Shown: piece by piece, positions 43,245-51,286 of the stretch
How positions within the stretch are numbered: the first letter of the stretch is position 1
How the letters are laid out: each line of letters begins with the position of its first letter
Origin: Crossiella sp. SN42
Lineage (GTDB): Bacteria > Actinomycetota > Actinomycetes > Mycobacteriales > Pseudonocardiaceae
Reading direction: 5' to 3'
Assembly: GCF_023897065.1 (NCBI RefSeq)
Contig: NZ_JAMHIV010000019.1
Coordinates: 62,001-126,000 of the forward strand
DNA length: 64,000 bases
The notes under the pieces: model-generated
What the model was told of the DNA's origin: nothing
Database searches by the model: none
What the model saw: only the letters and a program-made list of their open reading frames with translations
Position numbers and translations under genes: made by a program

Positions 43245-44162
43245 TCAGTGGGCGGCGAGCACGTCCACCACGTGTACCAGCGTGTCGGTCTGGCCCTGGG
43301 CGGGCGGGACGACCAGGAGCACCCGGCTGCCGGCGCGGACCCCGGAGAGTCCGGCGATCAGGCCGTCAGGGGTCTTGCCGGGACGCAGGGTGAAGGCGGC
43401 GGGCTTGCCCTTTCGCCAGGAGGAGTCGACGACCTCGCCGGTGCGCCAGGCCACGGTGGTGTGCTGGACGATCGCGGTCTGCCCCGGCCAGACCCGGGGG
43501 CCGCGGCCTTCGACCAGGGTGCGGGACTCCGGCCACCGCGGCGGCTGCGCCGCGGGGATGGTGATGGCGGGCTGGCGGCCGTCGACGCGTTCGACCGAGG
43601 GCAGCCGCCGGGTGTCGTAGGGGCGGCCGGGCTTGCCCACGGCGGAGGCGGCGCTCTGGTAGGTGCCGTAGACGTCGACGACGAAGACCAGGGTGTCGTC
43701 CTTGAGGATGCCCGCCTCCGGGATACCGCCGCGCGGGCCGTAGCCCCAGTCCGGCGGCACGGTCAGCACGACCCGGCTGCCCGCGCGCACGCCGAGCAGG
43801 CCCTGGTCCCAGCCCTTGATCAGCTTGCCGACACCCAGGGGCACGTCGAAGGGCGCGGTCCCGCCGTAGGAGTGCTCGACGAGCTTGTTGTTGCGCCACA
43901 CCTTGAGCAGGTAGTGCGCGAAGAGGATCTCGCCCTTCATGGCGGCCGGGCCGCGGCCGGGGATGGCGGTGCGCACGTCCAGGGTGGCGGACGGGGTGAC
44001 CGCGGAGGGGATCTCCAGGACCGGTTCGTGGCCGAAGGCGCCGGCGACGAAGGGACGGTCGTGCGCGGGTCCGGCGGCCGCGGTGGCGGTGCCGAGCCCG
44101 AGGGCGGCGCTGAGGCCGACGGCCAGCAGCACCAGTGTTCTGCGTGTCAGTGAGTGAGCCAC
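43245..44162 (-). CDS. Secreted tandem FKBP-type peptidyl-prolyl isomerase
   Basis: A 305-residue exported protein with signal peptide (about residues 1-28, [18 protein letters not shown]) and two FKBP modules. The first (about 75-165) has the FKBP core [21 protein letters not shown] and the substrate-pocket [11 protein letters not shown]. The second (about 215-300) has [20 protein letters not shown] but a shortened flap, so it may be inactive or a scaffold. GTG at 44162 is chosen because the signal peptide begins there; an in-frame start at 44201 exists. Likely folds secreted proteins alongside the cyclophilin gene nearby. Confidence 0.85.
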   Translation of the reverse strand: MAHSLTRRTLVLLAVGLSAALGLGTATAAAGPAHDRPFVAGAFGHEPVLEIPSAVTPSATLDVRTAIPGRGPAAMKGEILFAHYLLKVWRNNKLVEHSYGGTAPFDVPLGVGKLIKGWDQGLLGVRAGSRVVLTVPPDWGYGPRGGIPEAGILKDDTLVFVVDVYGTYQSAASAVGKPGRPYDTRRLPSVERVDGRQPAITIPAAQPPRWPESRTLVEGRGPRVWPGQTAIVQHTTVAWRTGEVVDSSWRKGKPAAFTLRPGKTPDGLIAGLSGVRAGSRVLLVVPPAQGQTDTLVHVVDVLAAH

Positions 44163-44208
44163 GAGGCACCGTAACCAGGGCGGTAGGGCGCGGGGCACCA
44201 CCGAAGAG

Positions 44209-44280
44209 AGCAGCCCCGCCGCGCTGGTGCGCGACGGGGCTGCTCAGGTGCGCGGACGCCGGGTGGCGGTCGGCGTCCGC
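44209..44280 (-). terminator. Two consecutive hairpins downstream of the small secreted-peptide gene
   Basis: Hairpin one is a 9-bp stem GCGGACGCC / GGCGTCCGC (44252-44280). Hairpin two is a 10-bp stem AGCAGCCCCG / CGGGGCTGCT (44209-44244) with an inner GCGC stem. They follow the stop of the minus-strand gene at 44285. Neither has a T run, so they may act as L-shaped actinobacterial terminators. Confidence 0.65.
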
Positions 44281-44284
44281 GTGG

Positions 44285-44455
44285 TCAGCGCCGGCAGATG
44301 TCGGTGGCCAGTGCCGTGAGGGCCTGGCCGGCGTCCTTGCACCAGCCGCTGGCTCCCGCTTTGCTCTCGGTCGCGCCGAGGACGAACAGCAGGGCGGTGG
44401 TGGCGATCGCGGCGGTGAACACGCTGCCAACTCGACGTACGACGGTTGAGTTCAT
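44285..44455 (-). CDS. Small secreted peptide precursor
   Basis: A 56-residue open frame with GGGGGA 8 nt before its ATG at 44455, followed by double hairpin terminators. Residues 1-33 form a convincing signal peptide (basic VVRRVGS, hydrophobic FTAAIATTALLFVLGA, cleavage near SKAGA). The predicted mature part is about 22 residues with two cysteines (GWCKDAG...ATDICRR), which could form a disulfide. No family is recognised. Small secreted peptides of this type may signal or act on the envelope; that is speculation. Confidence 0.65.
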   Translation of the reverse strand: MNSTVVRRVGSVFTAAIATTALLFVLGATESKAGASGWCKDAGQALTALATDICRR

Positions 44456-44596
44456 AGTGAATCCCCCGTTGGTGTGGTGGCCGGGCGGTGGCGGCTCGGC
44501 TCGGTGTGCCACAGATCTCCAGATTAGCCCGAACGAGGGACCTTGGAATTGTCTTTAGGTGCACTGATTCCAGGCTGTCACGGCACGGACACACGC

Positions 44597-44627
44597 CGGC
44601 GGCGCCAGGGAAGCCCTGACGCCGCTG
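44597..44627 (-). terminator. Hairpin after apt
   Basis: A 14-bp stem with 12 pairs (GGCGCCAGGG against CCCTGACGCC at its core) and a 3-nt AAG loop, 16 nt downstream of the apt stop on the minus strand. It probably ends the yajC-secD-secF-apt transcript. Confidence 0.65.
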
Positions 44628-44643
44628 GTGTGGTTGGTCTGGT

Positions 44644-45261
44644 TCAGACGGTGCGAAGTGCCGTGACCTGGTAGCCCTCCAGGGCGGCGCGGCCGTTGAG
44701 GGCGGCGATCTCCAGGACCACCACGATCCCGGCGACCACTCCCCCGGCCTGCTCGATCAGCTGGCAGGTGGCCGCGGCGGTGCCGCCGGTGGCGAGCACG
44801 TCGTCGATGACCGCGACCCGCTGGCCGGGCCGGATGGCGCCTTCGGCGAGCTCCAGCTCGGCGGTGCCGTACTCGAGCTGGTAGCTGACCTTGGCCGCGA
44901 CCGAGGGCAGTTTCCCGGCTTTGCGGACCGGGACCACGCCGACGCCGCAGCCGTAGGCCACCGGGGCGGCCAGCAGGAACCCGCGAGCCTCGACGCCGGC
45001 CACCACCTCGGCCTGCGGGCAGGCCGCGGCCAGGCCGTAGACCAGAGCGCCGAGTGCCTTCGGATCGGCCAGCATCGGGGTGAGGTCGCGGAAGAGCACG
45101 CCGGGCTGCGGGAAGTCGGGGACGTCCCTGATCAGGTCCAGCGCGCCCTCGAGGTCACCGGCCAGGGTCAGCTGCTTGACCACGGCCTGCTGGGCCTGCG
45201 CCATGGCCTCGCCGACGCCACGGGTGGCCTCGGCGAGGTCGGGCTGCTGTGCTCCGGTCAC
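44644..45261 (-). CDS. apt: Adenine phosphoribosyltransferase
   Basis: A 205-residue purine-salvage enzyme making AMP from adenine and PRPP. The PRPP-binding motif is VAVIDDVLATGGTAAAT (near residue 150), and FPQPGVLFRDLTPML near 52 and GVEARGFLLAAPVAYG near 90 are Apt-specific. It has about 30 extra N-terminal residues compared with E. coli Apt. GTG at 45261 overlaps the secF stop (GTGA). Position between secF and relA is the actinobacterial norm. Confidence 0.95.
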   Translation of the reverse strand: MTGAQQPDLAEATRGVGEAMAQAQQAVVKQLTLAGDLEGALDLIRDVPDFPQPGVLFRDLTPMLADPKALGALVYGLAAACPQAEVVAGVEARGFLLAAPVAYGCGVGVVPVRKAGKLPSVAAKVSYQLEYGTAELELAEGAIRPGQRVAVIDDVLATGGTAAATCQLIEQAGGVVAGIVVVLEIAALNGRAALEGYQVTALRTV

Positions 45262-46520
45262 CGGCCGCGCTTACCGGTCGGGCGGGCCTTGGGCGCGGCG
45301 CGGCGGGCGTCGCTGGCCTTGGCGGTGCGGCCGGGCACGGCGGAGGCCGCGCTGATCGCCTGCTCGCGGCGCAGCTCGGCGTCCAGGCTGTCCTCGTCGG
45401 TCGGCTCGAAGGTCTCGCCCGCGGCGGCCGCCTCGGCCTTGCGGGCCAGGTTGGCCCGGCGCGCGGCGACCCGCTGGGCCTGCTGCTGGTACTTCGGCTC
45501 GGTCAGCTTCAGCGTCACCAGCAGCGGCGAGGCCAGGAAGATCGAGGAGAAGACACCGGAGATCATGCCGGTCATCTGCACCAGCGCGAGGTCCTTGAGC
45601 GTGCCCACGCCGAGCAGGCCGACGCCGATGGCCAGCAGCGCGAACACCGGCAGCACCGCGATCAGCGAGGTGTTCAGCGAGCGCACCAGGGTCTGGTTGA
45701 CCGCCAGGTTGGTGGCCTCGGCGTAGGTGCGCCGGGTCAACCCGAGCAGGCCGCGGGTGTTCTCCTTGACCTTGTCGAAGACGACCACCGTGTCATAGAG
45801 CGAGAAGCCGAGGATGGTGAGCAGGCCGATCACCGTGGCCGGGGTGACCTCGAAGCCGACGATGGAGTACACGCCCGCGGTGACGATGAGGTCGAAGGCC
45901 AGCGCGGCCAGCGCGCTCAGCGCCATCCACTTCTCGAAGTAGAAGATCAGGAACAGCGTGACCAGCACCAGGAACACCGCCAGGGCGATGATCGCCTGGT
46001 TGGTGATCTCCCCGCCCCAGGAGCCGGAGACGGCGCTGTCGCTGATCACCGTCGGCACGCTCTGCCCGTTCACGTCCTTGGGCTTGAGCTGGGTGAACAG
46101 CGCGTCGCGCAGCTTGGTGACCTGCTCGGCGTTGAGCGCCTCGGAGCGGATCTGGATGGTCTGGCTGGTGCCGGTGCCCGCGGTCTGCACCGAGGCGGCT
46201 TCCTTGCCCAGGGTCTGCTGGTAGACGTCCTTGACCTGCTGGTCGGTGATGGCCGGGCCGCTGACGCTGGAGGTCGGCATGGACAGCTTGGTGCCGCCCT
46301 TGAAGTCGATGCCCAGCTCGAAGCCCTTGAACACCATCGAGCCGAGGCAGATCAGGAACAGCAGCGTGGTGGCGATGTACCAGACCTTGCGCTTGCCGAC
46401 GATGTCCAGCGCGCCGTTGCCCAGGTAGAGCCGGGTGAAGAAGGCTTCCTTCTTCTTCGGTCGCTGGGTGCTTTCCAGGTCGGGGGCCACCACGGCTCCG
46501 CTCTCGTTCTGTTCAGCCAT
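45258..46520 (-). CDS. secF: Protein translocase subunit SecF
   Basis: A 420-residue inner-membrane accessory subunit of the Sec translocon, using the proton gradient with SecD to pull preproteins outward. First transmembrane helix at about residues 45-62, then the SecF signature FELGIDFKGGTKL, a periplasmic domain, and five more helices with TILGFSLYDTVVVFDKVKEN near 265. The C terminus carries a long Ala/Arg-rich cytoplasmic tail as in other actinobacteria. ATG at 46520 is 1 nt after the secD stop. Confidence 0.96.
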   Translation of the reverse strand: MAEQNESGAVVAPDLESTQRPKKKEAFFTRLYLGNGALDIVGKRKVWYIATTLLFLICLGSMVFKGFELGIDFKGGTKLSMPTSSVSGPAITDQQVKDVYQQTLGKEAASVQTAGTGTSQTIQIRSEALNAEQVTKLRDALFTQLKPKDVNGQSVPTVISDSAVSGSWGGEITNQAIIALAVFLVLVTLFLIFYFEKWMALSALAALAFDLIVTAGVYSIVGFEVTPATVIGLLTILGFSLYDTVVVFDKVKENTRGLLGLTRRTYAEATNLAVNQTLVRSLNTSLIAVLPVFALLAIGVGLLGVGTLKDLALVQMTGMISGVFSSIFLASPLLVTLKLTEPKYQQQAQRVAARRANLARKAEAAAAGETFEPTDEDSLDAELRREQAISAASAVPGRTAKASDARRAAPKARPTGKRGR

Positions 46521-46521
46521 C

Positions 46522-48222
46522 TCAGGCCTCCTTCACGGCTGCGCCGGCCGGGGCGGCCTTGCGGTAGGTCGCGTTGAACCGCTGTGCCTCGCCGAGCCCG
46601 GACAGGCCGGGGCGGGAGAGGAACTTGGAGTGCGAGGCCAGCGCGACCAGCGGGTGGGTCACCAGGAACACGATCACCAGGTCGAGCACGGTGGACATGC
46701 CCAGGGTGAAGGCGAAGCCCTTGACCTGGCCGACGGCCAGGATGTAGAGCACCGCGGCGGCCAGGAAGCTGACCGCGTCGGCGGAGAGGATGGTGCGGCG
46801 GGCGCGGACCCAGGAGCGGGGCACCGCGGAGCGGAAGCTGCGGCCCTCGCGCACCTCGTCCTTGAGTCTTTCGAAGAAGACGATGAAGGAGTCGGCGGTG
46901 ATGCCGATGGCGATGATGAACCCGGCCACGCCGGCCAGGTCCAGGGTGAAGCCGACCCAGCGGCCCAGCAGCACCAGCACCGCGAAGACGACCAGGCCGG
47001 TGAGCACCAGGGACAGCGCGGTGAGGATGCCCAGCGCCCGGTAGTAGAACAGGCAGTACAGCAGCACCAGGGCCAGGCCGATGGCGCCGGCGATGAGACC
47101 GGCCTGCAGCGAGGCCAGGCCGAGGGTGGCCGAGACGGTCTCGAACTCCGACTGCTCGAAGTTCAGCGGCAGCGAGCCGTACTTGAGCGCGTTGGCCAGC
47201 TGCTGGGCCTCGTTCTGGGTGAACTGGCCGGTGATCTGGGTGCTGCCGCCGACGATGGCCTCGTTGATCGAGGGCGCGGAGACGACCTTGGTGTCGAGCA
47301 CGAACGCCGCGCGCTTGCCGACGTTCTTGGAGGTGAAGTCGGCCCAGGTCTTCACGCCGTCGCCGTGGAAGTTCAGGGTGACCACGAAGCCGGGGCCCTG
47401 GGAGTTGGCCTGCGCGCTGGCGTCGGAGATCTGCTTGCCGTCGAGGAACACCGGGCCCAGGATCAGCTTCTCGGTGCCCTTCTCGTCACAGGTGACCAGG
47501 GGCAGCTTCGGGTCGTCCAGGCCGGTGAGTGGGTCGGCGGCCTTGCAGTCCAGGGTGGCCAGGGCGATCTGCTGGGCCTGCTGGTCGCTCAGCAGCGCCG
47601 GGTTCTGGCGGAGCTGCTTGGCCTGCTTGATGGCTTCGGGACCGGCCTTGGGCTGGCTGGGCGCGCTGCTGGGCGGCGCGGCGGAGGAGCTGCTCGGCTG
47701 GGTGGAGCCGGCGGGCTGCTGGGCGGGGGCGACCCGGCCCTGCGGCTTCGGCGCGGAGGTCGGCGTGCCGGTGCCGGCGCCGGGCGCGGAGGTCGGCGGG
47801 GTGGAGCCGCCGGTCTGGTTGCCGGGCGCGGGCTGGTTGGTCGCCGGGACCGCGCCGATGACCGCGCGGAAGCCGAGCACCGCGGTGCGGCCCAGGCTGC
47901 GGGCCTCGTCCGGGTTGTTGCCGGGGACCGTGATGACCAGGTTGGTGCCGTCCTGCACGACCTCGGCGCCGGAGATGCCGGAGCCGTTGACGCGGCGGTC
48001 GATGATCTCGCGGGCGAGGTTGAGCGACTCCGCGGAAGGCGGGGCGCCGGACTCCGACCGCGCGGTCAGCGTGACCCGCGTGCCGCCCTGCAGGTCGATG
48101 CCCAGCTTCGGCTTGGCCTGCCCGTCACCGGTGAAGAACACCAGCGAGTACAGCACGACAACGATCAGTCCGAAGGCGGCGAGGTTTCGCCACGGGCGTA
48201 CATGCCCAGCCGGAGGTGCCAC
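46522..48222 (-). CDS. secD: Protein translocase subunit SecD
   Basis: A 566-residue Sec accessory subunit with six helices. The first helix (about 14-32) is followed by KLGIDLQGGTRVTL, the P1 head and base in the periplasm, and the C-terminal helices containing ITADSFIVFFERLKDE. The periplasmic part has a Pro/Ser/Thr/Gly-rich insert (about residues 110-180) that is common in actinobacterial SecD but expanded here. GTG at 48222 with GAGGAG about 11 nt upstream. Co-transcribed with secF. Confidence 0.95.
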   Translation of the reverse strand: MAPPAGHVRPWRNLAAFGLIVVVLYSLVFFTGDGQAKPKLGIDLQGGTRVTLTARSESGAPPSAESLNLAREIIDRRVNGSGISGAEVVQDGTNLVITVPGNNPDEARSLGRTAVLGFRAVIGAVPATNQPAPGNQTGGSTPPTSAPGAGTGTPTSAPKPQGRVAPAQQPAGSTQPSSSSAAPPSSAPSQPKAGPEAIKQAKQLRQNPALLSDQQAQQIALATLDCKAADPLTGLDDPKLPLVTCDEKGTEKLILGPVFLDGKQISDASAQANSQGPGFVVTLNFHGDGVKTWADFTSKNVGKRAAFVLDTKVVSAPSINEAIVGGSTQITGQFTQNEAQQLANALKYGSLPLNFEQSEFETVSATLGLASLQAGLIAGAIGLALVLLYCLFYYRALGILTALSLVLTGLVVFAVLVLLGRWVGFTLDLAGVAGFIIAIGITADSFIVFFERLKDEVREGRSFRSAVPRSWVRARRTILSADAVSFLAAAVLYILAVGQVKGFAFTLGMSTVLDLVIVFLVTHPLVALASHSKFLSRPGLSGLGEAQRFNATYRKAAPAGAAVKEA

Positions 48223-48324
48223 GGTACGTCGGTCTCCTCAAGCCAACGGGGCCGTGCGGTGGACCCGTTGCCGATGGTCAGTGGATGTGGACCGCTCTGT
48301 CCGCATCGGGCGAGGCAGGGCGGT

Positions 48325-48354
48325 GCGCCCCCGCCACGCTGCACGCGGGGGCGC
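48325..48354 (-). promoter_or_regulatory. Hairpin between yajC and secD
   Basis: A perfect 9-bp stem (GCGCCCCCG / CGGGGGCGC) with a 12-nt loop in the 170-nt spacer between the yajC stop and the secD start. There is no T run; it could be a partial terminator, an mRNA-stabilising hairpin or part of a leader. Confidence 0.45.
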
Positions 48355-48392
48355 CAGAGCCTAGCGCGCCAGTAAATCCTGGCGTTAGCGTC

Positions 48393-48797
48393 TTACCGGT
48401 TGTTCTTGCCCTGCTCAAGGGGCGGGGCGACCTCGGCCTTGCTCTCGTTGGACTTGTCGGCCGCCGTCTTGTCGGCGGCGGGAGTCACGGGAAGCTCGTC
48501 CTCGTCGACCTCGAGCTCCTCCTCGTCATGCAGGTCCTTGACCTTCTCGCGCACCGCGGCGCGCACCCACTCGGTGGTCACCCCGGGGGCGATCTCCAGC
48601 TTGATGGTGGTGTCGTCCTCGGCGTCGACCACCGTCGCGTACAGACCGGAGGTAGTCATGACCCGGTCACCAGGCGCGAGCGAGCTCTGCAGCGACTGCT
48701 GTTCCTGGATGGCCCTCTTCTGCTTGCGGACGCTCAGGAACATCATGACCCCGAGCCCGACAATGAGGAGCGGGAAGATAAATGACGGGTCCATCAT
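48393..48797 (-). CDS. yajC: Preprotein translocase subunit YajC
   Basis: A 134-residue SecDF-associated single-span membrane protein. The N-terminal helix (about 6-22, FIFPLLIVGLGVMMFL) is followed by RKQKRAIQEQQSLQSSLAPGDRVMTTSGLYATV, the YajC signature (only its core quoted). The C terminus is a long acidic/Lys-rich tail beyond the usual domain. Starts ATG ATG at 48797/48794, with GGAG just upstream favouring the second slightly. Gene order yajC-secD-secF is conserved. Confidence 0.94.
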   Translation of the reverse strand: MMDPSFIFPLLIVGLGVMMFLSVRKQKRAIQEQQSLQSSLAPGDRVMTTSGLYATVVDAEDDTTIKLEIAPGVTTEWVRAAVREKVKDLHDEEELEVDEDELPVTPAADKTAADKSNESKAEVAPPLEQGKNNR

Positions 48798-48875
48798 TCT
48801 CCGTTCGGCGGAGGCCGGCCCTGGTGGCCTGACATCCGGTTTTGTTCGGGTATGCGGGTACGAGTGTGCCAGGTG

Positions 48876-49925
48876 TCACTCGCCGGGAGCCTGGGGCGGG
48901 GGTTCGAGCCCGAGGTGGCGCCACGCGGACACGGTAGCGACCCGCCCGCGCGGTGTTCGCGCGAGCATGCCGGCCCGCACCAGGTACGGCTCGCAGACCT
49001 CCTCGACGGTGGTCGGCTCCTCACCCACCGCCACGGCCAGGGTAGACACCCCGACCGGGCCGCCTCCAAACGACCGCACCAAAGCACCCAGAACGGCACG
49101 ATCCAGGCGGTCCAGGCCGAGCTCGTCGACGTCGTAGACCTGGAGCGCGGCCATGGCGATGTCCCTGGTCACGGCCCCGTCGGCGCGGACCTCGGCGTAG
49201 TCGCGGACCCGGCGCAGCAGCCGGTTGGCGATGCGCGGGGTGCCGCGGGAGCGCCCGGCGATCTCCACCGCGCCGTCGGGGCGCAGGTCGACGCCGAGGA
49301 TGCTCGCGGAGCGTTTGAGGATGAGCTCCAGCTCGCCGGGGACGTAGAACTCCATGTGCGCGGTGAAGCCGAAGCGGTCGCGCAGCGGGCCGGTCAGCGA
49401 GCCGGACCGGGTGGTGGCGCCGACCAGGGTGAACGGGGCGATGTCCAGGGGGATGCTGGTGGCGCCGGGGCCCTTGCCGACCACCACGTCCACCCGGAAG
49501 TCCTCCATGGCCAGGTAGAGCATCTCCTCGGCGGGGCGGGCGATGCGGTGGATCTCGTCGATGAACAGCACGTCGCCCTCGGCCAGGTTGGACAGCATCG
49601 CGGCCAGGTCGCCGGCGCGTTCCAGGGCGGGGCCGGAGGTGATCCGCAGCGCGGCGCCCAGCTCGGCGGCGATGATCATGGCGAGGCTGGTCTTGCCGAG
49701 TCCGGGCGGGCCGGAGAGCAGCACGTGGTCGGGTGGGGAGCCGCGCCGCATGGCGCCGCCGAGGACCAGTTCGAGCTGTTCGCGGACCCGGCCCTGGCCG
49801 ACGAACTCGGTCAGGTTCCTCGGCCGCAGCCCGGTCTCGTCCTCGCGTTCGCCGGTGCCTGCGTAGGGCGAGAGGGGGGTGTCCTCCTCGGTCTCGCCCA
49901 CGAACACCGCGTCGTCTTCGTACAC
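48876..49925 (-). CDS. ruvB: Holliday junction branch-migration helicase RuvB
   Basis: A 349-residue AAA+ motor that drives branch migration with RuvA. Walker A is [15 protein letters not shown] (near residue 71), Walker [17 protein letters not shown] (near 120), sensor 1 VGATTRSG, arginine finger region GPLRDRFGF, and a C-terminal winged helix ([17 protein letters not shown]). GTG at 49925 follows the ruvA stop by 9 nt. Last gene of the SOS-controlled ruvCAB operon. Confidence 0.97.
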   Translation of the reverse strand: MYEDDAVFVGETEEDTPLSPYAGTGEREDETGLRPRNLTEFVGQGRVREQLELVLGGAMRRGSPPDHVLLSGPPGLGKTSLAMIIAAELGAALRITSGPALERAGDLAAMLSNLAEGDVLFIDEIHRIARPAEEMLYLAMEDFRVDVVVGKGPGATSIPLDIAPFTLVGATTRSGSLTGPLRDRFGFTAHMEFYVPGELELILKRSASILGVDLRPDGAVEIAGRSRGTPRIANRLLRRVRDYAEVRADGAVTRDIAMAALQVYDVDELGLDRLDRAVLGALVRSFGGGPVGVSTLAVAVGEEPTTVEEVCEPYLVRAGMLARTPRGRVATVSAWRHLGLEPPPQAPGE

Positions 49926-49934
49926 CGCGCTCCC

Positions 49935-50531
49935 CTACTTCTTGCGCCCGAGTCCGGCCAGGGCCTTGCGCAGCACGGTGGCGGTGTCCCCGCCGCCGTC
50001 GGCGAGCACCGCCTCCACCGCGCCCTCGGCCTGTTTGGCCGGGAAGCCCAGTCCCAGCAAGGCTTCCACCACCTGGGCGCGCACGTGGTCGTGGTCCTGG
50101 CCGGGCAGTTCGGGGCTGCTGCTGGGGATCAGCGCGCCGACCTTGTCCCGCAGCTCGATGACCAGGCGCTCGGCGCCCTTGCGGCCGACGCCGGGGACCT
50201 GGGTGAGCACGGTGAGGTTGCCCTCGGCCAGCGCGGCGCACAGCTTGTCCGGCTCCAGCACGGCGAGCACGGCCAGCGCGAGCTTGGGGCCGACGCCGGT
50301 GACGGTCTGCAGCAGGCCGAAGAGCTCGCGGGCCTCGTCGGTGGCGAAGCCGAAGAGGGTGAGGGAGTCCTCGCGCACGACCAGCGTGGTGGACAGCCGG
50401 GCTTCCTCACCGCGGCGCAGGGTGGCCAGGGTGGCGGGGGTGGTGCGCACGGCCAGGCCGACGCCGCCGACCTCGATGACGACGTGGTCGAGGCTGATGG
50501 AGAGCACCTGGCCGCGTACCGAGGAAATCAC
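49935..50531 (-). CDS. ruvA: Holliday junction protein RuvA
   Basis: A 198-residue tetrameric junction-binding subunit. The N-terminal OB fold ([12 protein letters not shown]), two helix-hairpin-helix motifs ([13 protein letters not shown] and [16 protein letters not shown] near residues 77-125) and the C-terminal RuvB-binding domain ([19 protein letters not shown]) are all present. GTG at 50531 starts 4 nt after the ruvC stop. Confidence 0.96.
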   Translation of the reverse strand: MISSVRGQVLSISLDHVVIEVGGVGLAVRTTPATLATLRRGEEARLSTTLVVREDSLTLFGFATDEARELFGLLQTVTGVGPKLALAVLAVLEPDKLCAALAEGNLTVLTQVPGVGRKGAERLVIELRDKVGALIPSSSPELPGQDHDHVRAQVVEALLGLGFPAKQAEGAVEAVLADGGGDTATVLRKALAGLGRKK

Positions 50532-50535
50532 GTGA

Positions 50536-51126
50536 TCACTTGTTCCTTGTCCGGGCGGGCTTGGCCGCCGTCCTGGCCGCGGCGGCGAGCCGGGCCTTGT
50601 GCGCCTGGGCGAGTTGGGCGGCCCTGGCCTGGGCCTCGGCCAGCCTGGACTGCATGGGCGCGCGCCAGATGTGGCAGATGGCCAGGCCGAGGGCGTCGGC
50701 GGCGTCGGCGGGCTTGGGCGCCTCGGTCAGCCCGAGCACCTTGGTGACCATGGCGGTGACCTGGGCCTTGTCCGCGCGGCCGGAGCCGGTGAGCGCGGCC
50801 TTCATCTCGCTGGGGGTGTGGAAGGCCACCGGCAGGTCGCGCCGGGCCGCGCACAGCGCGATCACCCCGCCGGCCTGGGCGGTGCCCATGGCGGTGCGCA
50901 CGTTGTGCTGGCTGAAGACCCGTTCCACCGCGATGACGTCTGGCCGGTAGCGCTCCAGCCACAGCTCGGCGGCGTCGGCGATCTGCAGCAGCCGCACCGC
51001 CAGGGGGGCGTCGACCGGGGTGCGGACCACGTCCACGGCGACCGCGCGGACGGTGCGGCCGGTGCCGCCGTCGACCACGGCGATGCCGCAGCGGGTCAGG
51101 CCGGGGTCCACTCCCAGCACGCGCAC
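50536..51126 (-). CDS. ruvC: Crossover junction endodeoxyribonuclease RuvC
   Basis: A 196-residue RNase H-fold nuclease that resolves Holliday junctions. Catalytic acidic residues lie in [11 protein letters not shown] (Asp near residue 6), [11 protein letters not shown] (Glu near 68) and the C-terminal [12 protein letters not shown] (Asp pair near 140). It has an Ala/Arg/Lys-rich tail. I chose GTG at 51126 because GGGAG lies 9 nt upstream and the N terminus then matches the family (RVLGVDPGL); the TTG at 51135 would abut the Shine-Dalgarno. A LexA box stands 23 nt upstream. Confidence 0.95.
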   Translation of the reverse strand: MRVLGVDPGLTRCGIAVVDGGTGRTVRAVAVDVVRTPVDAPLAVRLLQIADAAELWLERYRPDVIAVERVFSQHNVRTAMGTAQAGGVIALCAARRDLPVAFHTPSEMKAALTGSGRADKAQVTAMVTKVLGLTEAPKPADAADALGLAICHIWRAPMQSRLAEAQARAAQLAQAHKARLAAAARTAAKPARTRNK

Positions 51127-51149
51127 GCAGACCAACTCCCGATCACCTG

Positions 51150-51165
51150 GCGAACACTCGTTCGA
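51150..51165 (-). promoter_or_regulatory. LexA (SOS) box before ruvCAB
   Basis: GCGAACACTCGTTCGA matches TCGAAC-N4-GTTCGA except for the first base. It lies 23 nt before the ruvC GTG. Damage control of ruvC is well known in mycobacteria, which supports the reading. Confidence 0.87.
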
Positions 51166-51250
51166 ACCCTAGAGGTCGAGCGACTTACCCGGGTGGGTGA
51201 CACGCGAAAACGTGGACAGTCACCCGCCGGAGTGGGTACCGTCGGTTTCG

Positions 51251-51266
51251 CAATGCGATCGCATTG
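51251..51266. promoter_or_regulatory. Perfect 16-bp palindrome before the FAD oxidase gene
   Basis: CAATGCGATCGCATTG is a perfect palindrome ending 20 nt before the ATG at 51287. Its AT-content and position fit an operator over the promoter or leader. It sits in the divergent region with ruvC but well away from the LexA box. No adjacent regulator is seen. Confidence 0.5.
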
Positions 51267-51286
51267 AATCTCTTGGGGGTTCTGGA

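Noticed and set aside
46435-48375. Long + strand frames opposite secD and secF
   Set aside because: Shadows of secD/secF; the minus-strand products have complete membrane-protein signatures.
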